Shown here in pieces: positions 33,003-46,584 of a stretch of 64,000 bases of DNA. The notes below the pieces were generated by a model. That model saw nothing but the letters and a program-made list of their open reading frames with translations, searched no databases and was not told where the DNA came from. Within the stretch, counting starts at the first letter, position 1, and every line of letters begins with the position of its first letter. A program made the translations under genes and the position numbers. Source of the DNA: Datisca glomerata (lineage: Eukaryota; Streptophyta; Magnoliopsida; Cucurbitales; Datiscaceae); assembly GCA_003255025.1 (NCBI GenBank), contig QANY01012059.1, positions 1,426,001-1,490,000 of the forward strand, in the 5' to 3' direction.

Positions 33003-33007
33003 TTATC

Positions 33008-34261
33008 GAGTATGCAATAGCACTAAATTTTGATAACACCATAATTAGGAGAATTCCATGGTGAAGAAACTTTGATTTTTCTACTAGATACATGGATATA
33101 TAACGCTGTTTTTAGGGAACTCAACAGAAGTCTGCCTGTAAAGGCACAATTTCTCTCTTGCATTATAGTTGATAGACATTAGAATAGTCTGCTTCTCTTC
33201 AAAGACCATAGTGTTTCTAGCCTGCTAAATATTCTATATAAAAACATGCATAATAATTGTTGGTCTCCTCATTTCCACCAGGATGCTAAGTTGCATCTTG
33301 ACAATGAGAACCAAGTTAAAATATGGGTGAATTTGACAATTTTTAGTAATTAGGAAGAAGCTTGTCAGTAAAACCCATCAGCATATCTACATGCTTTCCG
33401 TTTACATCTCTACTCACATCGTCCCCACTAGCACACAATCAAAATAGAAACAATGGTGACAAATATCCCCAGCTATCTAATTTCATCAATTCACAATCCT
33501 CCCAAGTTAGCCCTAGCCTCCTCGATTCGTGTCGCTTCCAATTCTACAATTGGATCAGTAAGCTCCTTAGCAAGCATCATCTACATAATCAACTAGAACT
33601 CGACAAGGAGATAATAGAAATAATAGGAGAAACTCTATGAAATGATAATGGGGAAGCGACGATAAATGAAATGATGAAGATCAAGGAGACGGTGCCAACA
33701 AAGAGATTGGTGAGATAGGTGGTCCTACAATGACTCAAAATGACACGATCGATACTCCGACATCATTGATGTGAAATTAATAACTTTAAAGATAAATGTA
33801 ATGATCCTTCAAATTTGAGTGTGTGCATTGTGATTTTGTATTCAAATGATTTTTAGGAGATTTTTAGGTCTATATGTTTAATACTTGAAAATTAGGCATT
33901 AGAAATGATGGTAAAATTCAAATGGTCATGTCTTGTTCACGTACCATTCAAGTTATAATTAAAGGATAATTCACGATTTATGACAATTGTTTTACAAGAG
34001 GATGAAATCAAGCTATGGCTGACAGTGAAGGAGATAAAACAGGGCTTGCTGAATTTTATTTTGTTGAACCAATTTGGGACCAATCAATAATGAAGAAGAA
34101 ATCGTGGTTATTTTGGGAGGAAAACATGGATGTAGGTTTAATAATAAAGTTGAAGACCATGATTTTTTTAAAAGATTTCACAACCTGAGATAATTTGATG
34201 GATAGAGAAAGTCTAGGTATTAATATGATAGAAATTAAAATTTAAGAGGTAATAGATTTTT
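33008..34261. other. Non-genic DNA, one unconvincing open frame
   Basis: Plus-strand ATG 33362 opens for 92 codons (MSVKPISISTCFPFTSLL then a Ser/Asn-rich stretch). I recognise no family, and stops follow. The remainder lacks frames and element ends. Confidence 0.35.
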
Positions 34262-34500
34262 GGTAGAACTACGAAAATGACTCATTTTCCAGTTCAAATT
34301 ACAAAAATGTCCAGAAAATTTTTTTATTACAAAAATGGCTGAAATATGATAAATAATTTATTTTCCACAGTGTAATTTTAGTTAAATAAATTATTTACTT
34401 CGATCATTTTCGGCCGTTTATGCTATTAAAAAAGTTCTGTCATTTTTGCTATTGGAACTTGAAAGTTGGCTTTTCATGTCATTTTTCGTAGATTTTTACA
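34262..34500. mobile_element. MITE-like element with imperfect 55-60-bp inverted ends
   Basis: The left end (AACTACGAAAATGACTCATT, TTCAAATTACAAAAATG) mirrors the right end read on the other strand (TCTACGAAAAATGACATGAA, TTCAAGTTCCAATAGCAAAAATG). The interior is about 120 bp and has no gene. Related sequence occurs near 3690-3905. Confidence 0.5.
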
Positions 34501-35283
<783 letters not shown>

Positions 35284-35378
35284 AAAGTTGCTAAAATTTG
35301 TCGCTATCGCTTTGAAAGGTATCTTCTTTTAGGGTCGGTCTTCTTCTCCTTTGTTCTGAAGCTTCTCTGAAAATCTAA

Positions 35379-36105
35379 ATGGATGAAATAGCAGCTAAAT
35401 GGAATTCCCTCTCTCTCATAGAAGATGAAGAAGGAGTAATCACATCAACGAATCACTCCAAGTAGACTCGTTGGAGAAAGACATATACTTAGTCTTACGA
35501 GTCCTCACTCTTGAACCTTTCAATAAACTGACTCTCAAAAGAACCCTTCTCTAGGTATGGAACCCTTCAAAATGAGATGTTTTAAGAGAAATTACCAATG
35601 ACATCTTTGTAGCCTGTTTCAACAAGAAAAGGATTTTATACAATGAGCCATGGCATTTTGATAAATCTCTTATCCTTTTGTGTGAACTAGATGGTCTAAA
35701 ACAACCATCGGATATCATTTTAGAAGAGGTCAGTATCTGGGTTCAAATTTATAATCTCTTACTAATGTGCATGACCAAATCCATTGGTGAATATATTAGA
35801 AATCTTATTAGTAAACGTGTTGCTATAGATGAAAATCAAGGAGCCTAAGGGACGTATTTGGGTATTAGTGTCAAAATTAAAGCAAATAACCCTTTGAGAA
35901 GAGGTACTAAAAATTGCCATTTTCCCTCCTCAGAGGTTTTCAAGGTTGATCTAAAATACGAAAAATTGCATGATTTCCATTACACTCGTGGTCGACTATC
36001 ATACATTAGTAAAGATTGTGAGTTTTTTTCTAGAAGATAAGGCGCATGCAAGAATTTTCAAACCCCAGTATGGGCCGTGGTTAAAATGCCATGAACCAAA
36101 GACCA
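35379..36105 (+). pseudogene. LINE ORF1 (DUF4283 and CCHC_4 type)
   Basis: Starting at ATG 35379, MDEIAAKWNSLSLIEDEEGV is the usual N terminus of plant LINE ORF1. After stops: LKRTLLVW-like and FNKKRILYNEPWHFDKSLIL then WVQIYNLLLMCMTKSIGEYI, typical of DUF4283. A frame change leads to ISVKIKANNPLRRGTKN, FKVDLKYEKLHDFHYTRGRL and a decayed knuckle (YISKDCEFF). A final QYGPWLKC block near 36070 also fits this family. ORF1 binds LINE RNA. At least four disabling changes are visible and no EN-RT ORF2 follows, because another element begins by 36130. Confidence 0.8.
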
Positions 36106-36117
36106 GTCGAAATCTAA

Positions 36118-36689
36118 AATGAACGAGAATTAAAAGGTGTTAAACAGGCTGGCAGGACACGACATGACACGACACGAAATATTCAGACACGTGTGAGCCC
36201 ATCGGGCCAGCCTAGTGTAGATGTATGGTGTGATGTCGGTGAGTGCAAAAGTGATCTAATCCTTAGCAAATGGCCGGAACAATGCCTGAGAACTCCGGAG
36301 AGGATGTCGGGAGGTGAATGGGGAGCTCTGAACACTCAAGGGTGGTGCTAAAATACTTTCTCTCTCTAGAAGTGGGAGTTTCTCTCTCTAGAAGTTGAAG
36401 CTTCTCTCTAGAAGTGAGAACTTCTCTCTCTAGAAGTGGAAGCTTCTCTCTAGAAGTGGGAGCTTCTCTCTCTAAGGTTTTTTCATCCTTCAAAATGAAG
36501 GAGAATCCCTCATTTTATAGGTGACAAAAAGGAGGGGGGACCATTACATCTAATCCCTTGATTAGTTGTAAGCTCACCAATCCAAATGGGCCACCTTCGC
36601 TAATTAATCACAATTAGGTGAATAAGAGGAGGATCTCACATGTGCCAATCGAATGGCGCCACGTGGGTCTTATGGAGTGACCTTGATCT
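36118..36689 (-). repeat. Probable gypsy LTR part, left of copia-3
   Basis: On the minus strand the DNA reads like an LTR: a TATA box (CCTATAAAAT, 36514-36522), then CT-rich leader sequence, ending GCCTGTTTAACA near 36118. It is interrupted at GATCT 36685-36689 by copia-3, and its other part would be at 52950 onward. The element class is inferred from the gag remnant at 56713-57197. Confidence 0.4.
36355..36482. repeat. TCTCTCTAGAAGT minisatellite, 20-23-bp units
   Basis: About six units of CTTCTCTCTAGAAGTGGGAG vary slightly in length. They encode a repetitive REAPTSREKL-like frame on the minus strand that is not a real protein. Confidence 0.85.
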
Positions 36690-38609
36690 TGTTGGAATTA
36701 TGTCCATAAAGTATGGTGTAATAACTATTTATGAGTATTTACTTATTTTTCAGACATTTTATATTACTGAAATTAATGAATAAATAAATTTTTTCCTTTA
36801 ATTAAAGTGTTTTTATAATTTACTCAAGTCCTGGAACTATTATCAACATAAGAAGAGTAAAGAAAGAGAGGTCTTCCAGACAAACTCTTCTGAAATAGTT
36901 CAGAATGTTATTCGCAGTCTTAGAATCGACTGGGCAATCGAATCCGATTACGAGTATTAGGTTGAACTAATGGATGCCACTCTAAGGTTATGTGAGTGGA
37001 GACTCAAATGGTTAACCTAGACGTGTTATGGAACATGTTGAATAGACCGGTAACAAATTAGTTTAGAGAAAAAACCATTTACCTAGCTCTAAATCTAATT
37101 GTTACACCTTAAGGGTATTTTTGTAATTACTGTAATCCTATGGTGAATATGTAGCTTGACTTAGTTACTTGTGATCATTGATATATGAAATGGGTGAGTT
37201 CAAATTGGCGGACAATATCTCAGCTGTTGGAATCGTAATTCAACTATGTTGGAGTTACGTGATTCACATATATAGAAATGCGTGGTTGGATTGCGAAAGC
37301 AACAATATCACCTTATACTTTATTGATGAGTGTGTGAATAAATCAATCGGGACTAGTATTCAATGAATTGAGACATTGATTAAGACTTGTGAATTGTACG
37401 TTATTTTTTTATTATTCACAATCAATAAAGGAGTTAAGAAAATAATAACAAGAGGGATAACACGGTAATTTTACATCCCCGCTCTTGTTAGTAATATTCA
37501 CGATGGTAATGTGTTAAAATTTTATGTGGACCGTGAAATAAAAGAGTTTATTTGTACCGACACAAAATGTAGTACACATGAATCGAAAACTGATTCGGCA
37601 TAGAAACTATAATGGAGTCGTACGATGTCAGTATTAAATAGGTTAGAAATTGATAAAGATAAATTCACCGGGTATTTGAATCCTATAGCTTTATTCATGT
37701 GAGTCTATTCGATCTTAGGAATAGTTCATGAGAACAGGAATAGAAAAAAACAATATCAATGGACCAAAATGTATTTTGGTGTTAAGGTGTATTTCCTACA
37801 TCATATGTCATGGGTGTTGTCAATTAGTTAAGTGTGATTGACTGTATTGAAATTAATTAATTAATTAATTTTTAATTATTAGATAGTTAGTAAATAAAAA
37901 GAAATTAATTAAGATAGAGATCAATTAGATTTATCAATTAGATTGATGAATTTTGATACAACATAAATTCTAAGAGAATATATATAAAATTTGGCCACGT
38001 TGGTTATTTTGGGGTTAGTTTTTGAAAATTTGAAATATAGGGGTATATTTACAAATTTTTAAAATTAATAACTATATATATGTGATAGCAATTTGATTGC
38101 TACACGAATTGTATTAGATAGAATACAACCCTTTTAGATGTTGCCGCCGAATTTCAAATTGAAGGAAGAAAAAATTTGATTTTTTATTTCATCATTTTGA
38201 GAGCCCACACTCAATTCCTAAACAAATTCTCATGAGATATATTTTTGAAATTAACGAATGGTTATTGGTGTGAAGAAAATTTAGGAAAATTGGTTCTTGA
38301 AGATCGTACTTGGATTTTTGGTTCTTGAAGCTCAAGTTTGAAGATTTGGATCTTGAAGTTTCAAGAATGTAAAGAACAAATACAAGGATTCCACCAATTT
38401 AGAAAATCTCTGATAAATCATAAAGGTGAAAATCGTTTCAACCTTTTTCTATTTGTTTAAATATCTAATAAGCATGATCGGTTGTTGCTTTGGTTTTTAA
38501 TTATTCTATTTGATTAAATAAGTTTTAGAAAAAAAATTTGATATTCCACCCATGAACCATTTGTGGTTCAAACTTGTTTTTCTTTAATTTTAAAATCATC
38601 GATCCAACA
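36690..38609 (+). repeat. copia-3 5' LTR (1920 bp)
   Basis: It begins TGTTGGAATTATGTCC and ends GATCCAACA. It matches the 3' LTR in long blocks, for example CATAAAGTATG, AACAAGAGGG and GGTTCTTGAAGATCG. Confidence 0.9.
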
Positions 38610-38610
38610 A

Positions 38611-38624
38611 TTGGTATCAGAGTC
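38611..38624 (+). other. copia-3 primer-binding site
   Basis: TTGGTATCAGAGTC lies one base after the LTR. It matches the initiator tRNA-Met complement except near the end. Confidence 0.85.
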
Positions 38625-38639
38625 ATAGGTTCTTGATTA

Positions 38640-40477
38640 TGCAAATAGATATTTGAAATGAACGTATCAATGAATTTGTTTATATTGACATATATTTGTG
38701 TATGGTAGATTCAAATTTGTTTGAATGTGTTATGTGATTGGATCTCTATCTATTGGCTCTAGGTGCTTTTGCTTTCAATTTGGAATTGATGTACGTTGAA
38801 TTTGAGGCATAGTATTTTATGTAATTTATGTTATTGTAAAAGTTGTAATTTTTTATAAATTCGATGTAAAATTGCCGCTGCCTTCAAAACTGTCAGAAAA
38901 TTACTGCCAGAAAAATTATCGGTCGCCACCGCCGCCATGCTGCACTGCCTCCTGCCGTGCCCTGCATGGTGACTAGTGTTTATGAAACCCTAAGCCATAA
39001 AAATTAGGGTTTAGAAAACCTTGTGACATTTGACAAAAACCCTAATATCATATTTTATCTTTAAAATTTTGAATTTTGGATTTTAGATTTTAAACGGATA
39101 AAAGATAATTAAAGTTTAAAAGATTTGGTATCATATATTTAAAAGATAATTATCCATTTTATCTATTTTATCTTTTTGAAATTCGATTTTAAAAGATAAT
39201 TATCTATTTTATCCTTTTATCTTTTGGATTTTTGATTCAAAAGGATAATTATCCATTTTATCTTTTGGATTTTGAATTTAAAAGATAATTATCCATTTAT
39301 CTTTTATCTTTCGAATTTCAAATTTTAAAAAGATAATTAATGAGATTATTTAATTAAGAAAATAGTTTTTCTTAATTAAAGAGTTTTTATCAAAATTTAA
39401 ATTTTGAATTTTTGAAATTTGAAATTGGAATTTTACTTTTGAAATTTGAATTTTGAAAAGTTTGAATTTTGAATATTAAATTTTAAATTTGAATTTAAAA
39501 TAGGAATTGACTTTTGTAAAGAGTTATAGAATTGGTGGATGTTCCTAGACAAAGAGACAATTATAGACGCTATAATGATTAGTATTTAAATTAATTGTCA
39601 TTTATTTATTATTCTTTAATGGGTTGTAATTAAAAATGAGCCAATAAGGATGTTAATTTTCAATGGATGATTTATAATTAATCTCGCTTCATCATGTAAC
39701 ATACCATATAGAAATAGGGATATGCTAATATCAAAATGTCATGTAGCATGTACATGCATCATTGTATTTTAATTTATAATGAGTTATAATTTAATTACAA
39801 TGCGAAATTTATAAAAGTTATAAATTTTAAATTGGGATTTAAATTTTATAAAAGCTTATAATTTTCAAAACTTGTTTTTTTCCAAATTAGTAAAGAGTTA
39901 TAATTTTTGAAAAAATAATGAAAAATCCCTAGATGGAAAATAAGTGGGAGGGTCGTTTATGTTGAAACGTTCTCAAGGTCCCCAACGTAAATTTGATCGT
40001 GGCACGATAAATGGTTTAGTGGGAGAAACTTTAGAATCGTGTCGCTTTGAGTCATCAAGTAGCTTAAGAAGCTAAAGCTTGTAACGGAAGTGATGAGGCA
40101 AGACCGTCCCAAGATGGACTGTTAGCTCATGGCAATCTTTAAAGAGGATACATTGCTTAAACACTTAGACCGAAGCACATTGGACTCTCTCATAGGGGCT
40201 AGTCAATGTGCCTAAGGTGACCAAAACCATTGGTGATTGGTTACTAAATGTAGTGACATCTTGAGAAGAGTTAATCAAACGAGAGGAGTCTCATTGCAAT
40301 ACGAGGTAGCTTGGACGTTGTCCTTAGATGAGACAAGCTATCATTGTTGATTGTAACATCATGGAAGAAATGTTTTTTATTGAATTTTTAAATATTTAAG
40401 TATTTGCATCATGCATCATACTTTCCTAAAAGATTGTATTTATTCACACATCGCTTTATTTATTCTTTTCAGTAATC
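38640..40477 (+). other. copia-3 leader with AAAAGATAATTATCC repeats
   Basis: This is a long untranslated leader. From about 39055 to 39330 an AT-rich unit of about 40 bp (AAAGATAATTATCCATTTTA, then TCTTTTGGATTTTGAAT) repeats five to six times. No gene is visible. Confidence 0.6.
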
Positions 40478-41280
40478 ATGTAGTTATCCCCACTATCAAC
40501 TATCTTAAATGTGAACAAACTTACTGGTGAAAATTATGTAGATTGAAAATGTAATCTTGATATCGTACTGACGGTAGAAAAATACAAGTTTGTGCTCACC
40601 ACCCCTTGTCCTCTTGAGCCAATTGTTGAATCGACTCAAGAGAAAAATGATACATATGCTTCTTGACTGCATTCTGATGAGATCGTCAGGTGCTAAATCT
40701 TGTCTTATGTTAGCAATGTGTTGCAACAACAACATCAGAACATGGAAACTGTCACTAATATGATGTTGAATATCACCGAAATGTTCGGAGATTAGGGTCG
40801 TCAAGCCAAACAGGCAGCTCTGTGAAACTTCATGAACCGCGGGATGAAACCTGGAACTCTTATCAGAGAACATATGACACTTATCATTAGTTAACTGAAT
40901 GAGACGGAGATCATGGGTGCTGAGGTAGATGGGGAGACACAAGTTTATTTGACACTTTTGAGAACTTTGAACTTAATTATTCAATGAATAAGTTGAGGTA
41001 CTCACTTCTTGAATTGATGAAGGAACTATAAGCTACTGAGACCCTGTTTCTGAAGGGCAAGAGGAAGACTTTAGAGGCAAACTTTACTGAGAGTAAGGTG
41101 TCCACCTCTGATGCCAGAAATAAATACAATAGAGGCCCCAAGAAGGCTAAGAAGCAGAACTTAAAATCTGCGAAAGACAAGGGCACTGCAAAAGTGGACA
41201 AGTCGAAAGACAAGTGTCGTCATTATGGATCTGCTAGTAATTGGAAATGCAACTACCCAGACTATCTCAGGGAGTTGTGA
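40478..41280 (+). pseudogene. copia-3 gag
   Basis: From about 40478: ILNVNKLTGENYVD, then VEKYKFVLTTPCP, then SNVLQQQHQNMETVTNMML, the UBN2 gag pattern, with stops every 30-40 residues. After a frame change a Lys-rich tail (ARNKYNRGPKKAKKQNLKSA) leads to a decayed zinc knuckle, CRHYGSASNWKC, in which the second cysteine is Tyr and the His is Asn. It would not bind nucleic acid normally. Confidence 0.75.
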
Positions 41281-44200
41281 TCTAAAGGTATAGTACTTGT
41301 TACTGAGATCTGTTATGTGGATGACTCTACTTTTTCTTGGATTGTAGATTCTGCATCCACTAACCATACTGTTGTTCCCTACAAGGGTTCAGGAAAATTA
41401 GAAGGCTTGACGAGGGCGAGTTCAGTTTCCATTGGTGAAATGTGGCACTAGTGTCGGCTGTATCTATGGGAACTATTAAATTGTCATTTGATAATAGCTT
41501 AATGATTTTATGTGATTTTTATTATTTCCTGATTTTTAGGAAGAACCTTATGTAGCTAGTTTAAATGAGCAAAGATTCAATTTGAATTTCATTGATAAAT
41601 ATATTGGTATTTTTAGAAATGATTGCTTAACTACTACTGCACATTTGATAAATAAATTGTTACATGTAAAACCAATAGCTCCAATGATATGTGGCACTGA
41701 AGTGAATGTTAATTCACAAAGGAATAGTAAAAGGTTGAAGTCTGACTCAACCGATCTAAACCTGGACAAGATTAAAAGACTTGCGAAGGATGGTCCTTTG
41801 CAAACTTTAAATGTGAGATCACTACCGACATGTGAATCCTGTATAGAATGTAAAATGACTAAGAGACCCTTTTACACAAAGGGTAAAATAGCCACTCAAT
41901 GCCTCAAACTCATACGTAGTGATGTATGTAGGCCATTGAATGTCCAAGCAAGGGGAGGACATGGATGCTTCGTAACCTTCACTTATGACTACTCACGTTT
42001 TGATCATGTTTATCTAATGCGCCAAAAGTCTGAAACCTTTGAAAAGTTCAAAGAGTATAAGGCTATGGTTGAAAAGCATTTAGAGAAATAAATCAAAACA
42101 CTACGATGATCATGGTGGAGAGTACTTCCTAGGAGAGTTCGAAGACTTTCCAGAATGTATTCTTTCTCAGCTTACAGCACCTGACACTTCAGAATAGAAT
42201 GTCGTGTCAGAGAGAAGGAATCAAATTCTGATGAATATGGTTAATCTATGATGAGTTACTCATCCCTCCCAGATTCATTCTGGGGATATGTCTTGGAAAC
42301 AACAACATACATTCTCAACCAAGTTCCGTCGAAGACAGTGCCTAACACGCCATATGAAAGATGGAATGGACGAAAGTCATCCGTTAACCACTTTAGAATA
42401 TGGAGGCGCCCCGCATATGTTCTGAAATCGAAGACAGGCAAGTTGGATAGTCAAGTAGAATTATGCAAGTTTGTAGGATATTCCAAGGGAACGAAAGGAT
42501 ACACCTTTTATAGTCCAACTGACAAGAAAATATTTGTAAGCATGAATGCACGTTATCTTGAGCAAGACTATAGAAGAAGTTTGAAGCCGAGAAGTATTCT
42601 TGTGCTAAAGGAATTATTGAGTGGGAGGACATCGACTCCCTAATCTGAAACTATTTCTGATTCAATAATGGAAGAACCACAAAGGGGTTAGAGCCTATGG
42701 AACCTCGACATAGTGTGAGGGTTGTCAGACAGCCTGACATGTACATGTCTTATGGATATGCCTTAGCAGTAGTCTCAAATAAGGATCATGATGAACCTAT
42801 CTCATACTCTCAGGCCATGGTTGGTCCTGAAGCAAATATATGCCAAGAAGCAATGAACATTGAGATACAATCGATGTACATGAACGGAGTCTTAAAACTT
42901 GTAGATCCTTCTGAAAAGGTAAAACCTGTAGGGTGTAAATGGATTTATAAGAAAAAGAGAGGTCCATATGGGAATGTGGAGACATTCAAAGCTAGGCCAG
43001 TAGCCAAGGGGTATACCTAAAAGTAAGGTATAGACTATGAGGATACCTTCTCGCCGGTAGCCATGCTTAAATCTATATGAATTCTCCTGTCCATTGCTAC
43101 TGCCCTCAATTAAGAAATATGGAAGATGGACGCGAAAAATGCTTTTCTGAATGACAATCTTGAAGAGCGCATTTATATGGCTCAATCAGACGGGTTCATA
43201 GAAAAAGGCCAAGAGGGCATGGTTTGCAAACTGTTAAAGTCCATTGATGGAGTTAAGCAAGCATCATGGTCATGGAATATTAGATTCAACAAAACTGTCA
43301 GGAACTTTGGTTTTGAATAATTAGTGGATGAACCTTGTGTGTATAAGCTGATACATGAAGGGAAAGATGTTTTTCTAGTCTTGTACGTAGTTGCTACTTG
43401 TCTTATACCCTTCGTGTATAAGCTAGTACATGAAGGGAAATTGGTTTTTCTAGTCTTCTACTCTTTGGGAATGATGTAGGAGAATTATCTAATGTCAAGA
43501 TTTGGCTTGCAAAGTAATTTCATTTGAAGGATCTTGGAGAAGTTGCATTTGTCTTAGGTATTTAGAACTTTTAAGATAGGAAGAACAAATATTTGGCACT
43601 GTCTCAAGCATCCTATATTGATAAGGTGATGGATTGCTTTAGTATGCAAGACTCCAAGAAGGGATATCTTCCTTTCAGAGATGGATTCAGCCTCTCTAAG
43701 GAGCATTCTCTCAAGACCCCTCAAGAAGAGGAAGACATGAGAAAGATTCCCTATGCCTCAATCGTAGGAAGTCTCATGAATGTGATGCTTTGCACTAGGC
43801 CATATATTTGTTATACCGTGGGCGTGGTGAGTCATTTAGAATCTAATCTGGAATTAAGCATTGGAATGCCATCAAACATATTCTTATGTATTTGAGGAGA
43901 ACAATGAACTACATGCTTGTGTATTCAGGCACTGACCTGAATATGATAGGGTATACTGATTCTGATTTTTAAGAAGACAAGGATTCTAGGAGGTCCACTT
44001 TAGGATCGGTGTTCATCCTCAACGGTGGAGCAACTGTATGGAGAAATATCAAGCAATCTTGCATTGTTGATTCTGCCATGGAAGTTGAATATATGACAAC
44101 GTGTGAAGCTGCTCAGGAGGTTGTATGGCTTAGAAAGTTCTTTTGGACTCTGGAAGTTGTTCTAGAAGCTGACAAGGCCATGAGACTTTATTGCAATAAC

Positions 44201-44364
44201 ACTGGGGTTATAACAAACTTGAAGGAACCAATGAGCCACAAAAGATCCAAACACATAGAGCGTAAGTATCACCTGGTTAGAGAGATTGTTCAGCATGGAG
44301 ATGTTGTAGTAACACACATATTGATGATCAACAACCTGATATATCTATTCACGAAGACTTTAAG
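41281..44364 (+). pseudogene. copia-3 pol (protease, integrase, RT, RNase H)
   Basis: Protease: WIVDSASTNHTVV at about 41337 (DSGA to DSAS). GAG-pre-integrase: RLAKDGPLQTL and CESCIECKMTKRPF (about 41765-41870). Integrase core: LKLIRSDVCRPLN, then HGCFVTFTYDYSR, stopping at 42089. Further on are [20 protein letters not shown] and [35 protein letters not shown] (42941), DYEDTFSPVAMLKSI, MDAKNAFLNDNLEERIYMAQ (43126). At the place of the YVDD box a 75-bp duplication (43339-43461) has replaced it. RNase H: RNIKQSCIVDSAMEVEYMTT (44041) through HILMINNLIYLFTK, running straight into the LTR. Confidence 0.85.
43339..43461 (+). repeat. 75-bp-offset duplication at the RT active-site position
   Basis: GTGTATAAGCT, then ACATGAAGGGAAA and TTTTTCTAGTCTT, occur at 43339 and again at 43414. 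The second copy sits where the YVDD codons are expected. Confidence 0.85.
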
Positions 44365-45539
44365 TGTTAAATTATGTCCATAAAGTATGATGTAATAACT
44401 ATTTATGAGTATTTAGTTATTTGTAAGACATTTTGTATTACTTAATTTAATGAATAAATAAAAAATATGCTTTAATTAAAGTGTGTTTATAATTTACTCA
44501 CGTCCTGGAACTATTATCAACGTAAGAAGAGTAAAGACAGAGGGGTTTTTAGTTTAGAGCAAAACCCATTTATCCAGCTCTAAATCTAATTGTTACACCT
44601 TAAGGGTATTTTTGTAATTACTTTAATCTTGAGGTGAATACTTAGCTTGACTTAGTTACATGCGATCTTTGAGATGTCAAATGGGTGAGTTCGAATTGAC
44701 GGACAGTATCTCGGCTGTTGGGATCGTAATTCATCTATATTGGAGTTATATGATTCATAGATATGGAAATTCGTTGTTGGATTATGAAAGCAACAATATC
44801 ACCTTATGCTTTATTGATGAGTGTGTGAATAAACAAACTAGACCTGATATTCAATGAATTGAGTAATTGATTAAGACTTGTGAATTATACGAGTCAATTC
44901 ACTATTATATTTTTCTTATTCACAATCAATAAAGGAATTAATAAACTGATAACAAGAGGGGTAAAATGGTCAATTTATATCCCCGCTCTTGTTATTGATA
45001 TTCGTGATGGATTATATGTTAAAATATTCTGTGGATCGTGAAATAAAAGAGTTTATTTGTACTATCAAAAAATGTAGCGCGCATGAATCGAGAGTTGATT
45101 CGACATCGGACCTTTAGTGGAGTAGTACAATGTCAAGATTAAATAGGTCAAAAAATTTATAAAGATAAATTCATCGAGTTTTTGAATCCTGTAGCTTTGT
45201 TCATGTGGGTCCATTCAGTCTCAGAAAATAGCTCATGAGAACACACTACAACGGATGGGCAGATAGATGACAGCCACATCTATGATACAATGATAGCCTT
45301 CTAAAATCTGTCAATGGAAAATGATGAAGGATGGGGTAATTTGGGTAAGGTGACCGCTAAAAAATTAGTTGTCATCAATGTGTTATCTTAATAGCTAATG
45401 TTTGGGCTGTCATTATAACTTCTTATAATGACAGTGAAAAACAACTTGTCATTGTTTTATGGTGTAAAAAAATTTACTAATTATCTCAAAGTTCATTTTA
45501 TTTACTGTGTTTTATTTTTTCTTTGGGCAGGGCAGTGGC

Positions 45540-46584
45540 AATTGACTCTTCCTCTTTCCGAGCGCGCGCCAGCCGAGCTTCACGGCGGCTACCAAGCGAG
45601 CTTCTCAACAAGTTTCAATGGTAAGGTTTTACGATCTCTTCCACGGTGAGCTTCCACTGTACCTCGAGCAAGGTTGTCGTCCTGAACTCTAAGCTAGCGA
45701 ATGGAAAAGGGCTTTCTTCCTTTGTGCGTCTTCTCCCTCTATTTCTGTAATTTCTTCTTCGACGGTGAAGGTTTCTTTCTCCATCAATGTAAAATATGTA
45801 ATTTTTGTTTTGGATCTAGATTCAGACTCTTCACTCTCACTATTTCAAACTGATTTTCTATATTTTCTATGGATCTGGACTTAAGCGTTTACGCTGTAAA
45901 TGATTGTCACTATTTCTATATTCTGAGTTTGTTTTGAGAAACTTTGTTCATAGATTCTACCTATTGGGCCTTTCCCTTTAAGTTAGTTAGTAACCGAACT
46001 GCTTAACATATTGCTTCACGTTTTTCTTATTGAGATTGTCATTGATTGTACTTTATTTATTCCTCTTGATTGTTATCTTGATGTTGTCTCTGAGCAAGTG
46101 AGCATGCCATATTTTGTATGCTTAGAAGAAGGATGTTATCACGATAGGATAAGACATGTAAGTGTTTGGCCGTATGTGAGTTATAAACCTAATATGACTT
46201 TGTTAGTTTTAGCTACTTTATCTCCTCATATCTGATACATATTAGGCAAACCTTGTCATTAGCCTAAGTTTAAGGAATATAGTATTAATTTTAAAGTTAG
46301 GAATTTAGTGAAAATCTCTAATGAGGTCTTATTTTGCTCTAGTTGGGAGAACGTGTGTGGCATGTGGTTACTCTCTTTCACGTCTTTAAGGAGAAGCTCG
46401 ATTTAGACCATCAATCATGTTTCAAAAAGTTATGAGACTATAGCACTTTTAAAGGGTGAAAGACTCAAAAAATTGGGCTAGTTAAGTAGTTTTAGCTAGT
46501 TCGTAGTGTCATACCTACGAAAAGAGTTAGGAGACTTCCACTTCTGATGCATGTTAGTATGTTTTAGCATCTTATCAAATAAAA
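45540..46584 (+). other. Leader or promoter region of the CACTA gene
   Basis: A GC-richer block at 45540-45660 (GCGCGCGCCAGCCGAGCTTC) and CT-rich DNA resemble a plant 5' UTR. A possible donor and intron precede the first recognisable exon. No protein family was recognised here. Confidence 0.35.

Noticed and set aside
40505..40942. 145-codon minus-strand open frame
   Set aside because: It is antisense to the copia-3 gag gene, whose protein-family features lie on the plus strand.
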